Part shown: positions 18,333 through 28,235 of the stretch, piece after piece
Numbering within the stretch: position 1 is the stretch's first letter
Layout: each line of letters opens with the position of its first letter
From: Lunatimonas sp.
GTDB taxonomy: Bacteria; Bacteroidota; Bacteroidia; Cytophagales; Cyclobacteriaceae
Assembly: GCF_020832325.1 (NCBI RefSeq)
Contig: NZ_JAFIEU010000047.1
Span: 124,001 to 188,000 of the forward strand
Direction of reading: 5' to 3'
DNA: 64,000 nt
The notes under the pieces: generated by a model
Database searches by the model: none
Seen by the model: only the letters and a program-made list of their open reading frames with translations
What the model was told of the DNA's origin: nothing
Made by a program: the position numbers and the translations under genes

Positions 18333-21300
18333 ATGCAAAGGATTTTATTTTTGCTTTGGGGTTTGTTTTTTGTCTACCCCTCTTTTGGACAGGGCTATAT
18401 TGGCCCCTCTCCTGATGCCATGGGACTCTTACGGCAAGCAAGCGTAGGGGTCAGCCACTATACCGGTAGTGCAAACATCGGGATACCGTTGGGCGAAATC
18501 AGCGGACGCGAACTTGGGCTTCCCATTTCACTATCCTACAATAGTTTCGGGCACCGGGTTCAGGATGTCGCATCTTCTGAGGGTCTCGGTTGGAATCTTC
18601 AGGCTGGAGGTATGATATCCCGTGTGGTCAGAGGTACACCCGACGACCTTACCGGAGGGTTTTGCATGAATGCCTCGACGGATAAAGAGCCTGACCTGTT
18701 TATGTTTTCATTTATGGGACGAACCGGGAAATTCGTTGTCAACCAAACCAAACAGGTGGTACTCTTTCCTTTTCAGGATCTAAAGGTGATTCCGGGGATG
18801 TGCGGTATCGGGGATACCTGGGAGATAATTGACGAAAATGGAACAAAATACCATTTTGGAACAACGGTTGGATCCCGGGAAAGAACCTCAACCATAAAGG
18901 GTACGCTGCAACAACCGGAATATACCTCTACTTGGTACCTTACCAAAATCATTTCCGCAAATGGGACAGATGAGGTTACGCTCTCTTATTCAGCGGGATC
19001 CCCGTATTCCTACGTAAATTATTATTATGAAAAAGACGACGGTACCTTTCCTTCCCCGGAAAAAAATGAAAGCGCGACAGTTACGGTCAAAAGCGCAAAA
19101 CTGACCGAGATATCCACATCTGGGGGTAAGGTACAGCTTTCCTGGAACAATCACCGTAAGGACCTGCAGGGGGCCCGTTCCCTTGCTACCATGTCATTTA
19201 TTGACAACACTGGTAATCCCATCAGTAAATATTATTTCGAATACGGTTACTTTCAGGGGTGCCAAGAGGCCGATAATCTGTGCAAGCGCTTGAAGCTTGA
19301 ACGAATTTATGACCTATCTACCGCCCCCCTCTATGAGTTTACATACAACGAAACAGTTAATCTACCTTCGAGGATGTCCAAGAATATCGACTACTTGGGG
19401 CTTTACAACACCAATGCCGTCGACAGTTGGATTCCAGCCATCACCGATCCGTCAAGTTATAGCGGTGCCAGCCGCAATCCCGACGCAAACCGCATGAAGG
19501 CAAACCTGCTGACCAGGATAGATAACCGCGGAGGCAGTCATACGCAATTTACCTACGAGCCACATAGCGGGTTTTATGGAACTACAGCCAATGCGGTCTT
19601 AAGCGGCAACCGGATCAAAAGCATTGCCTCCTATGGGGATGGTAATCTTTTACAGACCAAAAATTATAAATACGTTAAGGAGAACGCACCCTCGGAATCA
19701 AGTGGGGTAGTTTTTAGAAAACCTGTATTCAGGTACTATAATGTTGCGCCGGGGATTAACCGGGTAAAACGTTTCTCCCATACCTACCTGGAGATGTTCG
19801 ACGTAAACGGAACCCATGTTGGATACTCGAGGGTGGAGGAAGAAACGGTAGGCAAGGGATTCATGGTGTATACATTCAGCAATTATGATGAATTTCCCGA
19901 CCAGGATTTCAACGGCAATCCGGTAAACAACGAGGATCCCGTTGTTTCCACCACATCTAGGTTTTGGGAGCGCGGAAACCTCAAGACGGTCACTGCCAAG
20001 AAGCTGAACAATGTCGATATCCTTTACAGGGAGACATACGAATACAACTATACCATTCCTGACAAAGCAATGGTCACTGCCAACAGATCCGTTCCCTTTG
20101 TATTCAGTTGTTTCACACCCTCTCTGACCACCCAATATCGGATAATCTCCAAGCCGTTTACGCTGATCAAAAAAACTACAGAGATCCATGACCAGGAAGT
20201 GCCTACGAGAAAAATGACCAATATCGAGGAATATTCCTACGACCCGGTTACCATCCAACTTACAGAGAAAAAAACGTATAATAGCGCCATCCCAACTGAA
20301 AAATATATCAGCAGATACCGGTATGTCACACATGCCGATTACAACCTGGCCAGCAGTCAGGCGCAGACTTGTGAAAACACGTTCTACCAGTGTGGACAAT
20401 CCTGTGGGGTAAACAATTATACCTGTTGGAACACCTGCCAGGAGAATTTCAATGCCTGCATGAATATGGCCTCAAGCGACGAGCGTGTGGTAGCCATACA
20501 GGCCCTGCGAAAGATGCATGCACACAATGTAGTGGTGGAGGAACAGAGCTGGCTGGACAAGGGGGGAAGCCTGGTATTTCTTGGAGCTGGATTAACGGCC
20601 TTTAAGCGTACAGCCCCCTCATCTGGTAAGATTGTGCCCGCAAGTACATGGTCCAGCAGGAAAGTCACGGGAACCTATACCGGGTCCCATATATCCGGTA
20701 CAAATTTTGTCCTTCCCGCATCTTTTGTGCAGGCGGACACATTCGATGAATACGATCTGAGCACAGCAAAGCTGACCAAGTCCACGGGTAGGGACGGCAC
20801 GGTATCCCAAATGGCATGGACCTATAACGGGATGCTTTTGGAAGCCCAAACAATGAATCCGGGTGCGGCCCAGTTTACGAAGTCATTTGAGTACCGGCCG
20901 CTTGTCGGAGTCGTAAAAGAAACCGATACAAACGGAAACGTTGGAATTACCGAATACGATGAGTTCGGGAGGGTGAGACTGACGAAGGACAAAGACAACA
21001 CGATTTTGGTGAGGACGCGGTACCATTACCCTAACGAACGTGCGGGCATGCGGATCAAATCGGATCGAATCGATGCGCTTACAAACCAACAGATCCAGTT
21101 TAGTTTGGACGATATCGTGTCACCGGGCGGCGGTTCGCCTGAATTTGCCTGGGACATGGCTAACGGAACGGTATACGACGACAGCCGCCTGACAACCTCC
21201 GTAAGCTATGCCACCCCCGGTTCATATAACGTAAAGGCGGTTATGTTCACCAACGAGTTTGAGCCCTATACGGCCTCCAAGGAAGTATTTGTGTGGCAGC

Positions 21301-21659
21301 CGCTGAGTTTCTCCCTCTGTATTGATGGCCCACAGTTTATTGATCTCTGCTACCAGGATCCGGTGATATTCGGTTCCTGTACACAGCAGAACAATCAGCC
21401 CACAAGCCCCATCCTTCTCAAAGTAAATTTCAGTTCTGAGGGATGTCCCAATGTCAACACCTTTCTATGGGAGTACAGAAGGCCGGGGGAATCCAACTGG
21501 AACGTCATCAACAGCCTGGGTACTACCGCTGTACTGCCCCATCAGGCCTTTGTACCCGGGTATTATGATATACGATGTACCTACACCGACGGCTGCAACA
21601 GCACCGTGGTCCGAAATACCTATGTCAGTTTTTATAAAAGCAACCAGCTATGCTATTGA
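18333..21659 (+). CDS. RHS-A: secreted RHS shell-like protein with Cys-helix and PKD domain (module 2)
   Basis: An 1,108-residue secreted RHS protein, paralogue of the one at 2456. A short signal peptide ends FGQG (about residue 20). The N-terminal region (SPDAMGLLRQASVGVSHYTG, then LSYNSFGHRVQDVASSEGLG) is the RHS opening. At residues 680-709 six cysteines occur with exact 6-3-6-3-6 spacing (C680, 687, 691, 698, 702, 709), as on one face of a helix or hairpin. YD repeats lie at about 870-900 (ITEYDEFGRVRLTKDKD). A PKD-like domain follows at about 916-985 (FAWDMANG...SYATPGSYNVKAVMF), with a Cys-containing C-terminal beta domain. No toxin part. The stop precedes the preferred start of RHS-B by 11 bases. 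Confidence 0.8.
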   Translation: MQRILFLLWGLFFVYPSFGQGYIGPSPDAMGLLRQASVGVSHYTGSANIGIPLGEISGRELGLPISLSYNSFGHRVQDVASSEGLGWNLQAGGMISRVVRGTPDDLTGGFCMNASTDKEPDLFMFSFMGRTGKFVVNQTKQVVLFPFQDLKVIPGMCGIGDTWEIIDENGTKYHFGTTVGSRERTSTIKGTLQQPEYTSTWYLTKIISANGTDEVTLSYSAGSPYSYVNYYYEKDDGTFPSPEKNESATVTVKSAKLTEISTSGGKVQLSWNNHRKDLQGARSLATMSFIDNTGNPISKYYFEYGYFQGCQEADNLCKRLKLERIYDLSTAPLYEFTYNETVNLPSRMSKNIDYLGLYNTNAVDSWIPAITDPSSYSGASRNPDANRMKANLLTRIDNRGGSHTQFTYEPHSGFYGTTANAVLSGNRIKSIASYGDGNLLQTKNYKYVKENAPSESSGVVFRKPVFRYYNVAPGINRVKRFSHTYLEMFDVNGTHVGYSRVEEETVGKGFMVYTFSNYDEFPDQDFNGNPVNNEDPVVSTTSRFWERGNLKTVTAKKLNNVDILYRETYEYNYTIPDKAMVTANRSVPFVFSCFTPSLTTQYRIISKPFTLIKKTTEIHDQEVPTRKMTNIEEYSYDPVTIQLTEKKTYNSAIPTEKYISRYRYVTHADYNLASSQAQTCENTFYQCGQSCGVNNYTCWNTCQENFNACMNMASSDERVVAIQALRKMHAHNVVVEEQSWLDKGGSLVFLGAGLTAFKRTAPSSGKIVPASTWSSRKVTGTYTGSHISGTNFVLPASFVQADTFDEYDLSTAKLTKSTGRDGTVSQMAWTYNGMLLEAQTMNPGAAQFTKSFEYRPLVGVVKETDTNGNVGITEYDEFGRVRLTKDKDNTILVRTRYHYPNERAGMRIKSDRIDALTNQQIQFSLDDIVSPGGGSPEFAWDMANGTVYDDSRLTTSVSYATPGSYNVKAVMFTNEFEPYTASKEVFVWQPLSFSLCIDGPQFIDLCYQDPVIFGSCTQQNNQPTSPILLKVNFSSEGCPNVNTFLWEYRRPGESNWNVINSLGTTAVLPHQAFVPGYYDIRCTYTDGCNSTVVRNTYVSFYKSNQLCY

Positions 21660-21670
21660 CCAACTGCCCC

Positions 21671-24600
21671 ATGAAATTTTTAAGCCTAGTGCTGGTAGCA
21701 GCCCTTGGTATTGCCCCACTAGCTGCGCAGCAGGCCACCATTGTACAAAATGGCGAGAGATCCCAATATGAGAACACCTCCTACCTGGTAGTGGAATCGC
21801 TGGTTCTCAAACCCGGATTTCAGTTCAATTCTGCCACCCAGGGCACGTTTTTTGCCCGTACCCACAACACAAGCCCTACCAAGGCCCCTTCCGAGGGCAA
21901 AGCCTTTGTAAGGTCGGAGCATGTGAGGGTGGAAGGAATTACAAATGATGAGGGGGTTATTTCACTGCCCATAGGTAGCAAACGTGTGGCCTATTCCTAT
22001 TTTGACGGAATGGGCAGGCCAATCCAATCGCTCCAGGTGCAGGGCAGCCCTGGAAAACAAGATCTGGTCCAGCCTGTAGCTTACGATGCAAAACAGCGGG
22101 CATCAATATCCTATCTCCCCTACCGGGCCGCTGCTTCTACCGGGGCGTTCCGACCTAGTGCTCTTTCGGAGCAGTTAGGTTTTTACGACAGCCCTCCTCC
22201 CGGCGTTACCGGTGACACAAAACCCTATAGCAATGCCACCTATGAGGACTCTCCCTTGGACCGGGTCGTGGGAGTCAGCCAGCTGGGGAACGACCTTCAA
22301 ACGGCCTATACCTCATCTAAAGTTAAAGTCAACATATCCACCGATGCGGTCCGCCGATGGGCGATCGTAAACGGCAGGCCAAACTCCTCTTCCACCTACC
22401 CGATAAACAGTCTTTCAGTGGCGGAAACAGTTGATGCGGAACTGCACATCACCCGTACCTTTTCGGATTTTGCCGGCCGAACCGTACTTGTACGTACCCA
22501 GGCAGGTGCGTCCACTTGGCTCGACACCTATTATGTATACAACGACTACAGTGAGCTGATCTTTGTCATACCTCCCCAATCCTCCACTACACTTGCACCT
22601 TCCCAGGCTCATGTTGATCTATGGCATTTCCAATATGCCTACGATGAGTTTAGCAGGCAAACAGGTACCAAGGCGCCGGGGGCGGGATGGGTATACACCA
22701 TCTACGACAAATGGGACCGACCGGTCCTGACCCAGGACGGGGAACAACGCGCAAAAGCTACACCGGAATGGTCCTATGTCAAATACGATATCCACAACAG
22801 GCCTGTAGTCATAGGAACCATAGCCAACGGGACGGCATTGGCCACGCTCAGGACGCAGGTGGCCGCTTCTACGGCATCCAGGTTTGAAACAAGGAATAAC
22901 TCGGCATTGGGGTATACCATTGGCTCCTCCTACCCTACCACCGCGGTGGATGCGGGCATCCTGTCGATCACCTACTATGACGATTACACCTTCATGAACC
23001 ACAACAGCTGGGCCTCCGGTACGGGAAACTCCAACGGCCTGTATGCCTTTGCCGCCGAGTCGGGGTATTTTACCCTTCAGCAGCAGAATATGGCCGTGAA
23101 AGGCCTGGCCACGGGATCCAAATCACGGAGGCAGGGCAACAGTACCGAGTGGATCAACAGCGTGACCTATTATGATACCTATTACCAGCCCATACAGACC
23201 ATCTCCACCCATCAGCTGACGGGCACCGTAAAGACATCCACCCTATACGCCTTCTCCGGAGAAGTGGAGAAGACGGTGAATACCTATTCGTACTCGGGAG
23301 GCACCACACGGGTGGAAAGAAGGTTTACCTACGACCATGCCGGACGGCCGCTAAAGGTTTACCACAAGATCAACGGCAACGCCGAGGTGATGCTCGGCCA
23401 CTTCCAGTACAATGAGCTGGGCGAGGCCACCGAGATCATCCACCACAGCCGCAACAACGGCAATACATGGCTGTACAGGACCGGCCTGAAGTCCACGATC
23501 CAAGGGTGGACCGACGAGATCCTCTACACCTATTCAAACGGCGACCCAGTGTTCCGCCAAAAACTGGATTACCACAAAGCCAGCGGTACAGCAAACAGCC
23601 CCAGGCTGGACGGGATCATTACCTCCAACCAATGGAAACACTACGGCACCGAACCGGAAAGGGCGTACAACTACACCTTCGACACCCCAAAGCGGCTGAC
23701 CGGATCCATCTACAGGCAAAAGATCGGATCCACCTGGAATACCGACGGCAACTTTAACGAGAGCCATATAAGCTACAGTGCCAACGGGAATATTACCGCA
23801 CTGAGAAGAAACCGCGACAATGGCGGTACGGTCGTACAGATGGACCAGCTGACCTATACCTACACCGGCAACCAGCTGACGGCCGTGGCCGATGCAGCCC
23901 CGGCGGCACACAAAGCGGGCGGATTCAACGACGGGAATACCGGCACCGATTATACCTACAATCAGAACGGATTCCTATTGACCGATGCGAACAAAGGCGT
24001 CACGGGAATAACCTATACCCGGCAGAACCTGCCTGCCCAGATCAACTTTGGCTCCACCAACCGCATCAAGTACACCTACAGTGCAGGAGGCGGTCTGATG
24101 ACGGTTGAATATTCAGGCACGGGAGCCTTCGCAGACAGGACGCAACACTACGTGGGCGAGCTGGTCTTTGAGGGCACCGTTCTGAAGGAAATCCGCCACG
24201 AATACGGCCGGGTGCTGGCGGATGCGGGCTACCGCTACCAATATTACCTTACCGACCATCTAGGCAACACCCGGGTGGTACTTCAGGAAGATCCTGCAAA
24301 CTTCACCGTGCTGGCGACCTTTGAGCCGGACAACCTGGAGACGGAATCCATGCAGTTTATGGACTATGGGGAGGCACCCCATATCGCCTCCTCGCTTTTT
24401 GACCATACCGGGACGTCGGAAACTGGCTATGCCCTGCGGCTTACCAATGGGGAGACCGGGCCATCGAGATCCGTGGCGGTACTTCCGGGAGATACAGTGA
24501 GAATGGAAGTATTTGCAAAATACCTGGATCTCAATAACAAAAAATTAGATCCTGCCCTGATGATGCTTTCACTGGCGATAGAAGCCGCCAATCCAGGCAG

Positions 24601-26119
24601 CCTAGGTATAGACGGGAACTTATCCACCCCCTCAAGCCGCATAGCAGTTACAGATCAGGGGCTGGCCGGGCTACTTGTAGGTAAGGAAAGCCGAAGCGAC
24701 GCCCCACCCGCCTACCTGAACTACCTCTTCTTCGATAAGGAGATGAACTACAAATACGGAGGCTATACCCAGATGACCGAGGCGGCGTATGAGGATGGGA
24801 CTAACAGGGAGCATGAACGATTATATCAGGAGGTAGTAGCGGATGAGCCGGGATATTTCTACATTTACTTATCCAATGACGGAACCGAAGGAGGAGAAGC
24901 CTACTTCGATGATTTCTCCATTCTCACCTTAGAAAGCTATATCGTACAGCAGACGGATTATTACCCGTATGGGCTGATAGCAAGAAACTTTGTACGTGAA
25001 AATGAGAAGGAGACTAGGGAGCTATTTCAGGGCAAGACCTACGATGAGCTAACGGGGTGGTATGATTTTCATGCCAGACAGTATGACGCTGCGCTGGGGA
25101 GATGGTTTGGGGTCGATGCTTATACCCATAGGATGCCGGGTGTTTCGCCTTTCAACGCAATGGCCAACAACCCGGTAATGTTTTTGGATCCAGATGGGAA
25201 TGAACCGATTACATTAGCTGTACTTGGTTTAGCCATGTTGAAAGGGGCGTTGATCGGGACAGCAACTTCGGCTGCGGTGTATTCTGCAACGTACCTTGCA
25301 TCAGGAATGAGTGGTAGCGGACAGTTTTGGAATGGCTTTGGAAATGCGGTAGCTATGGGTGCCGTAACGGGCGCAATTGGAGGCGGTATAGGCGGTGCTT
25401 TCGCGAATAGCGCATTTTCGCAAACACTTGGATATAATTTGCTAAATAGCACCTCAAGCACCGTAGCAGGGAATCTTATTTTAGGTAACGAAATTTCCCT
25501 CGGTACAGTGATTGGTGGGATTGCAGGCGGATTTGCCGGAGCAGGACTTCCCCAATTTTCAGGAGTCAAAGGAGGTGCTTTAGCAAACATTGGAGCTGAA
25601 ATCGGATATGGGGCTGTAAAAGGCGCTGCAACAGGTGCAGTTACTGGAGGGATTGGATCCGCAATTGACAAACAAAATATTGGAGATGGAATAAAGCAGG
25701 GGGCACTTGCGGGTGCTGTTGGAGGGGCAACTATGGGTGCTCTAAACATCGCAGCTATGGGGCCTAGTTTATATTCTGGTCCAATGGGAAGAAACACGCC
25801 AGTATTTAGAAGCGGAGGACTTTTTACTTTACATTTAGCAAAAGGCGATGGAATTACTATTGGCCGGAATCTCGTAGTAAAGGAATCAGGGGATTTTATT
25901 GATGATGCTGGACTCCGATTCCATGAATATGTACATTTTATACAGCAAAGAACATACGGATCCGGCAATTTCTACAGTAGAATTCTAAGTGAGTATTATC
26001 AATCAGGAAAAGGGTCGGGCAAATGGTATTTCAGCTATTTTACACCAGGTCACTTAGAGAATCAAGCAATGCAACTTGAACTATTATTTAAACATTTTCT
26101 ACCATTTAAAATAAAATAA
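21671..26119 (+). CDS. RHS-B: DUF6443 RHS protein with HExxH zincin-like toxin end
   Basis: About 1,482 residues. I use ATG 21671, which begins the signal peptide MKFLSLVLVAALGIAPLAAQ; the ATG at 21650 would overlap RHS-A. DUF6443 region (YFDGMGRPIQSLQVQG), YD repeats and the RHS core (about 1115-1180: LTGWYDFHARQYDAALGRWF...ANNPVMFLDPDG) come first. A glycine-zipper linker follows (AVTGAIGGGIGGAF and similar). The final ~90 residues hold RFHEYVHFIQQRTYG (HEYVH at about 1418-1422) and a later LENQAMQLE. HExxH followed by Q-Q and a downstream Glu is what a gluzincin-type metalloprotease would show (family knowledge). It is probably the expressed toxin of module 2. The immunity gene starts two bases later. 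Confidence 0.85.
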   Translation: MKFLSLVLVAALGIAPLAAQQATIVQNGERSQYENTSYLVVESLVLKPGFQFNSATQGTFFARTHNTSPTKAPSEGKAFVRSEHVRVEGITNDEGVISLPIGSKRVAYSYFDGMGRPIQSLQVQGSPGKQDLVQPVAYDAKQRASISYLPYRAAASTGAFRPSALSEQLGFYDSPPPGVTGDTKPYSNATYEDSPLDRVVGVSQLGNDLQTAYTSSKVKVNISTDAVRRWAIVNGRPNSSSTYPINSLSVAETVDAELHITRTFSDFAGRTVLVRTQAGASTWLDTYYVYNDYSELIFVIPPQSSTTLAPSQAHVDLWHFQYAYDEFSRQTGTKAPGAGWVYTIYDKWDRPVLTQDGEQRAKATPEWSYVKYDIHNRPVVIGTIANGTALATLRTQVAASTASRFETRNNSALGYTIGSSYPTTAVDAGILSITYYDDYTFMNHNSWASGTGNSNGLYAFAAESGYFTLQQQNMAVKGLATGSKSRRQGNSTEWINSVTYYDTYYQPIQTISTHQLTGTVKTSTLYAFSGEVEKTVNTYSYSGGTTRVERRFTYDHAGRPLKVYHKINGNAEVMLGHFQYNELGEATEIIHHSRNNGNTWLYRTGLKSTIQGWTDEILYTYSNGDPVFRQKLDYHKASGTANSPRLDGIITSNQWKHYGTEPERAYNYTFDTPKRLTGSIYRQKIGSTWNTDGNFNESHISYSANGNITALRRNRDNGGTVVQMDQLTYTYTGNQLTAVADAAPAAHKAGGFNDGNTGTDYTYNQNGFLLTDANKGVTGITYTRQNLPAQINFGSTNRIKYTYSAGGGLMTVEYSGTGAFADRTQHYVGELVFEGTVLKEIRHEYGRVLADAGYRYQYYLTDHLGNTRVVLQEDPANFTVLATFEPDNLETESMQFMDYGEAPHIASSLFDHTGTSETGYALRLTNGETGPSRSVAVLPGDTVRMEVFAKYLDLNNKKLDPALMMLSLAIEAANPGSLGIDGNLSTPSSRIAVTDQGLAGLLVGKESRSDAPPAYLNYLFFDKEMNYKYGGYTQMTEAAYEDGTNREHERLYQEVVADEPGYFYIYLSNDGTEGGEAYFDDFSILTLESYIVQQTDYYPYGLIARNFVRENEKETRELFQGKTYDELTGWYDFHARQYDAALGRWFGVDAYTHRMPGVSPFNAMANNPVMFLDPDGNEPITLAVLGLAMLKGALIGTATSAAVYSATYLASGMSGSGQFWNGFGNAVAMGAVTGAIGGGIGGAFANSAFSQTLGYNLLNSTSSTVAGNLILGNEISLGTVIGGIAGGFAGAGLPQFSGVKGGALANIGAEIGYGAVKGAATGAVTGGIGSAIDKQNIGDGIKQGALAGAVGGATMGALNIAAMGPSLYSGPMGRNTPVFRSGGLFTLHLAKGDGITIGRNLVVKESGDFIDDAGLRFHEYVHFIQQRTYGSGNFYSRILSEYYQSGKGSGKWYFSYFTPGHLENQAMQLELLFKHFLPFKIK

Positions 26120-26121
26120 GT

Positions 26122-26610
26122 ATGTTAAAGGGAATAATATTTATTTTACTAATGACAACGGTTTCTTTTTGTTCGGTAATTAAGTCTGTAACTCTAGTCA
26201 ACAGAGGTATGGATCGAAGAACCCAAATTGATTTGGGCGACCGTAAATCATATTTAAGAATTATCGGTGAATTATTGGATTCAAAAATTGGTTATAGGCC
26301 AAGTAAAGTAATTTTCAATGTTTATATTGTATCGAAAGATCCAAATATTCGGTTCAAATCTGGCGATGTTTCGGTATACATTTATGAACATGATTCCTCC
26401 GCGTATTACAAATTAGCAATAATCGGCAACGAACTTAATGAGGAGCCAATGCCGATTAATAAAAAAAGCAAATTCCGAATTTCTGCAAGGATCAATCAAA
26501 AAAACATCAGTGAGAGCGGAGCAAATAAGAAAATTGGGTTAAAATTACCTCCGATCATAGTTGGCGGTGAAATATTAGATTTTGGGATGATTGATTTTGA
26601 GTTACGCTAA
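26122..26610 (+). CDS. Predicted lipoprotein immunity protein for the zincin toxin
   Basis: A 162-residue protein starting two bases after the toxin stop. The N-terminus MLKGIIFILLMTTVSFCSV is a signal peptide with a possible lipobox around Cys17. The rest is beta-rich and hydrophilic (FNVYIVSKDPNIRFKSGDVS, LKLPPIIVGGEILDFGMI), with no named family. Exported immunity, either periplasmic or lipid-anchored, suggests that the partner toxin acts in the periplasm or on the envelope. The other zincin cassette, at 26849, also has a lipoprotein partner. Strongly AT-rich compared with the RHS gene. Confidence 0.6.
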   Translation: MLKGIIFILLMTTVSFCSVIKSVTLVNRGMDRRTQIDLGDRKSYLRIIGELLDSKIGYRPSKVIFNVYIVSKDPNIRFKSGDVSVYIYEHDSSAYYKLAIIGNELNEEPMPINKKSKFRISARINQKNISESGANKKIGLKLPPIIVGGEILDFGMIDFELR

Positions 26611-26689
26611 TAATTTAACTAGAACCCCATCCATTGGTTAGTTAACCAAATTTAGCTTTCATAGGGGGGTAGAGGGAAAATTACTCCCC

Positions 26690-27260
26690 CAGACTCAACG
26701 GATTACGACAGAAAACACAGGCCTTGCGGGCTTGCTGACAGGAAAAAAGCAAAACAACGACGCCCTACCTGAACTACCTCTTCTTCGACAAGGAGATGAA
26801 CTACAAATACGGCGGTTATGTACATAACTTGTCCCGAACTCGTTCGAGATGACCGAGGCAGCCTACGAGGACGGCACCAACCGGGAACATGAGAGATTAT
26901 ACAGCGAAGTAGTAGCGGATGAGCCGGGATATTTCTATATTTATCTCTCCAATGATGGAACCGAAGGAGGAGAAGCCTACTTCGATGACTTTACCATTCT
27001 CACCTTAGAAAGCTACATAGTACAACAGACGGATTTTTATCCGTATGGATTAATAGCGAGAAACTTTGTACGGGCCGGGGAGAAAGAGACCAAGGAACTG
27101 TTCCAAGGCAAGGCCTATGAGGAGCTGACGGGATGGTATGACTTTCATGCACGTCAATACGATGCGGCATTGGGAAGGTGGTTTGGGGTGGATCCGCAGG
27201 ATCAGTTTGCCTCGCCTTATCTGGCGATGGGGAACAATCCGGTGATGATGGTGGATCCTG
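26690..27260 (+). repeat. Duplicated RHS core of module 2 at the start of an orphan cassette
   Basis: The sequence repeats most of 24,640-25,200 (DNA for NYLFFDKEMNYKYGGY through the NNPVM..DPDG core) at high identity. At about 26820-26846 a short foreign insert, containing the palindrome CGAACTCGTTCG, replaces ACCC and breaks the frame. The orphan frame therefore restarts at ATG 26849. Confidence 0.8.
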
Positions 27261-28234
27261 ATGGGGAGTTGGCTTGGTTTGTTCCAATTATTATTGGGGC
27301 TGTGGTTGGAGGGACAGCAGGGGGTGTTATTGCGCATAATAATGGTCAAGATTGGTGGAAAGGGGCAATTGTTGGTGGATTAATTGGAGCGGCTGTCGGA
27401 ACTGGAGTTTCCGCAGCCGTCGGAGCTAAAGGAGGTATCACCGGAATTACTGTTGGTAATAGCGTCTCTTCTACTGCACCCTTAACCAAAGCTTGGGGAA
27501 TAACCTCAACCGCAATACAAAGTGCCAATGTAAATATGGCCATTACCGCCCTCGGTGGCGGGAACTTGGACAATGTCTATAAAAGTGGGTTAGTTGGAGC
27601 AGCATCAGGAGCTTTTACGGCCAGCGGTGGTTTTGGCATGGTGAGTGCTTGGGGCTCTAAAAGTAAAGGTATGCAATTTGCTGGTCGCCAGCTCTACCAG
27701 GGTATCGGAACTGCAGGAAGATCGATCGGTAATAACTGGGCGATGGGTCGAGATCCTTTTTCAAGGGTCACAGTTGGTGCCGGGCCTGTCAACCTGACCT
27801 TTGGCAAAGGGCAGAGACTTCTTCAGTGGCAAAACAACATCGGAAATATCGCTACAAACGCATTTGGACTTGGCAATTTGGCTTTTGGGGGTAACATCAA
27901 ACCAGATTTTAATAATTTAACTTTTGTTTATAGTGGGGGCATCATAGATAGATTTGCAGATCCCACTGAATATGATTCCGGATTTGGTGCGTTTTCAGTT
28001 ATAGGAAATAGCAATGTTAATGGAGAAATCTATCCCCATGAACTTCATCACCTTTGGCAATCTAGATCTATGGGAGATGCATTTTTACCAAATTATGCAA
28101 CCAATGGAGTTTTTGGTTTAATACTTAATAAATTTAAGTATTTTACAAGTTACGGAGGGAATAGATATCCTGCCTTCATTTCTCCGACCCGAAATTTCTT
28201 TGAGACAATTCCCGACTTTTTTCCTTGGTGGTGA
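26849..28234 (+). CDS. Orphan RHS cassette with HELHH zincin-like toxin end
   Basis: 461 residues with no signal peptide. The first 140 residues duplicate the RHS core of the gene at 21671. A Gly/Ala-rich linker (IIIGAVVGGTAGGVIAHNNG) leads to a private toxin region. HELHHLWQSRSMGDAFLPNY lies at residues 397 onward, so the HExxH zinc motif is followed by W-Q-S-R and LP.Y. This is related in layout to the HEYVHFIQQ end at 25922 and closely to the remnant at 28740. The likely activity is proteolysis (inference). The cassette lacks RHS N-terminal parts and is probably silent until recombined. The lipoprotein immunity candidate starts one base after the stop. Confidence 0.65.
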   Translation: MTEAAYEDGTNREHERLYSEVVADEPGYFYIYLSNDGTEGGEAYFDDFTILTLESYIVQQTDFYPYGLIARNFVRAGEKETKELFQGKAYEELTGWYDFHARQYDAALGRWFGVDPQDQFASPYLAMGNNPVMMVDPDGELAWFVPIIIGAVVGGTAGGVIAHNNGQDWWKGAIVGGLIGAAVGTGVSAAVGAKGGITGITVGNSVSSTAPLTKAWGITSTAIQSANVNMAITALGGGNLDNVYKSGLVGAASGAFTASGGFGMVSAWGSKSKGMQFAGRQLYQGIGTAGRSIGNNWAMGRDPFSRVTVGAGPVNLTFGKGQRLLQWQNNIGNIATNAFGLGNLAFGGNIKPDFNNLTFVYSGGIIDRFADPTEYDSGFGAFSVIGNSNVNGEIYPHELHHLWQSRSMGDAFLPNYATNGVFGLILNKFKYFTSYGGNRYPAFISPTRNFFETIPDFFPWW

Positions 28235-28235
28235 T

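Noticed and set aside
19698-20399. Minus-strand frame of about 230 codons inside RHS-A of module 2
   Set aside because: It is opposite a clear RHS coding region and encodes no recognisable protein.
25120-25968. Long minus-strand frame (about 280 codons, Pro/Ala-rich) opposite the zincin RHS gene
   Set aside because: It is the complement of the Gly/Ala-rich linker and toxin coding strand. Its composition is an artefact of GC-rich glycine codons and it has no recognisable domain.
5691-26119. Regularly repeated short motifs that could suggest a CRISPR array
   Set aside because: They are degenerate YD/RHS repeats inside coding sequence, with variable spacing and no identical direct repeats.
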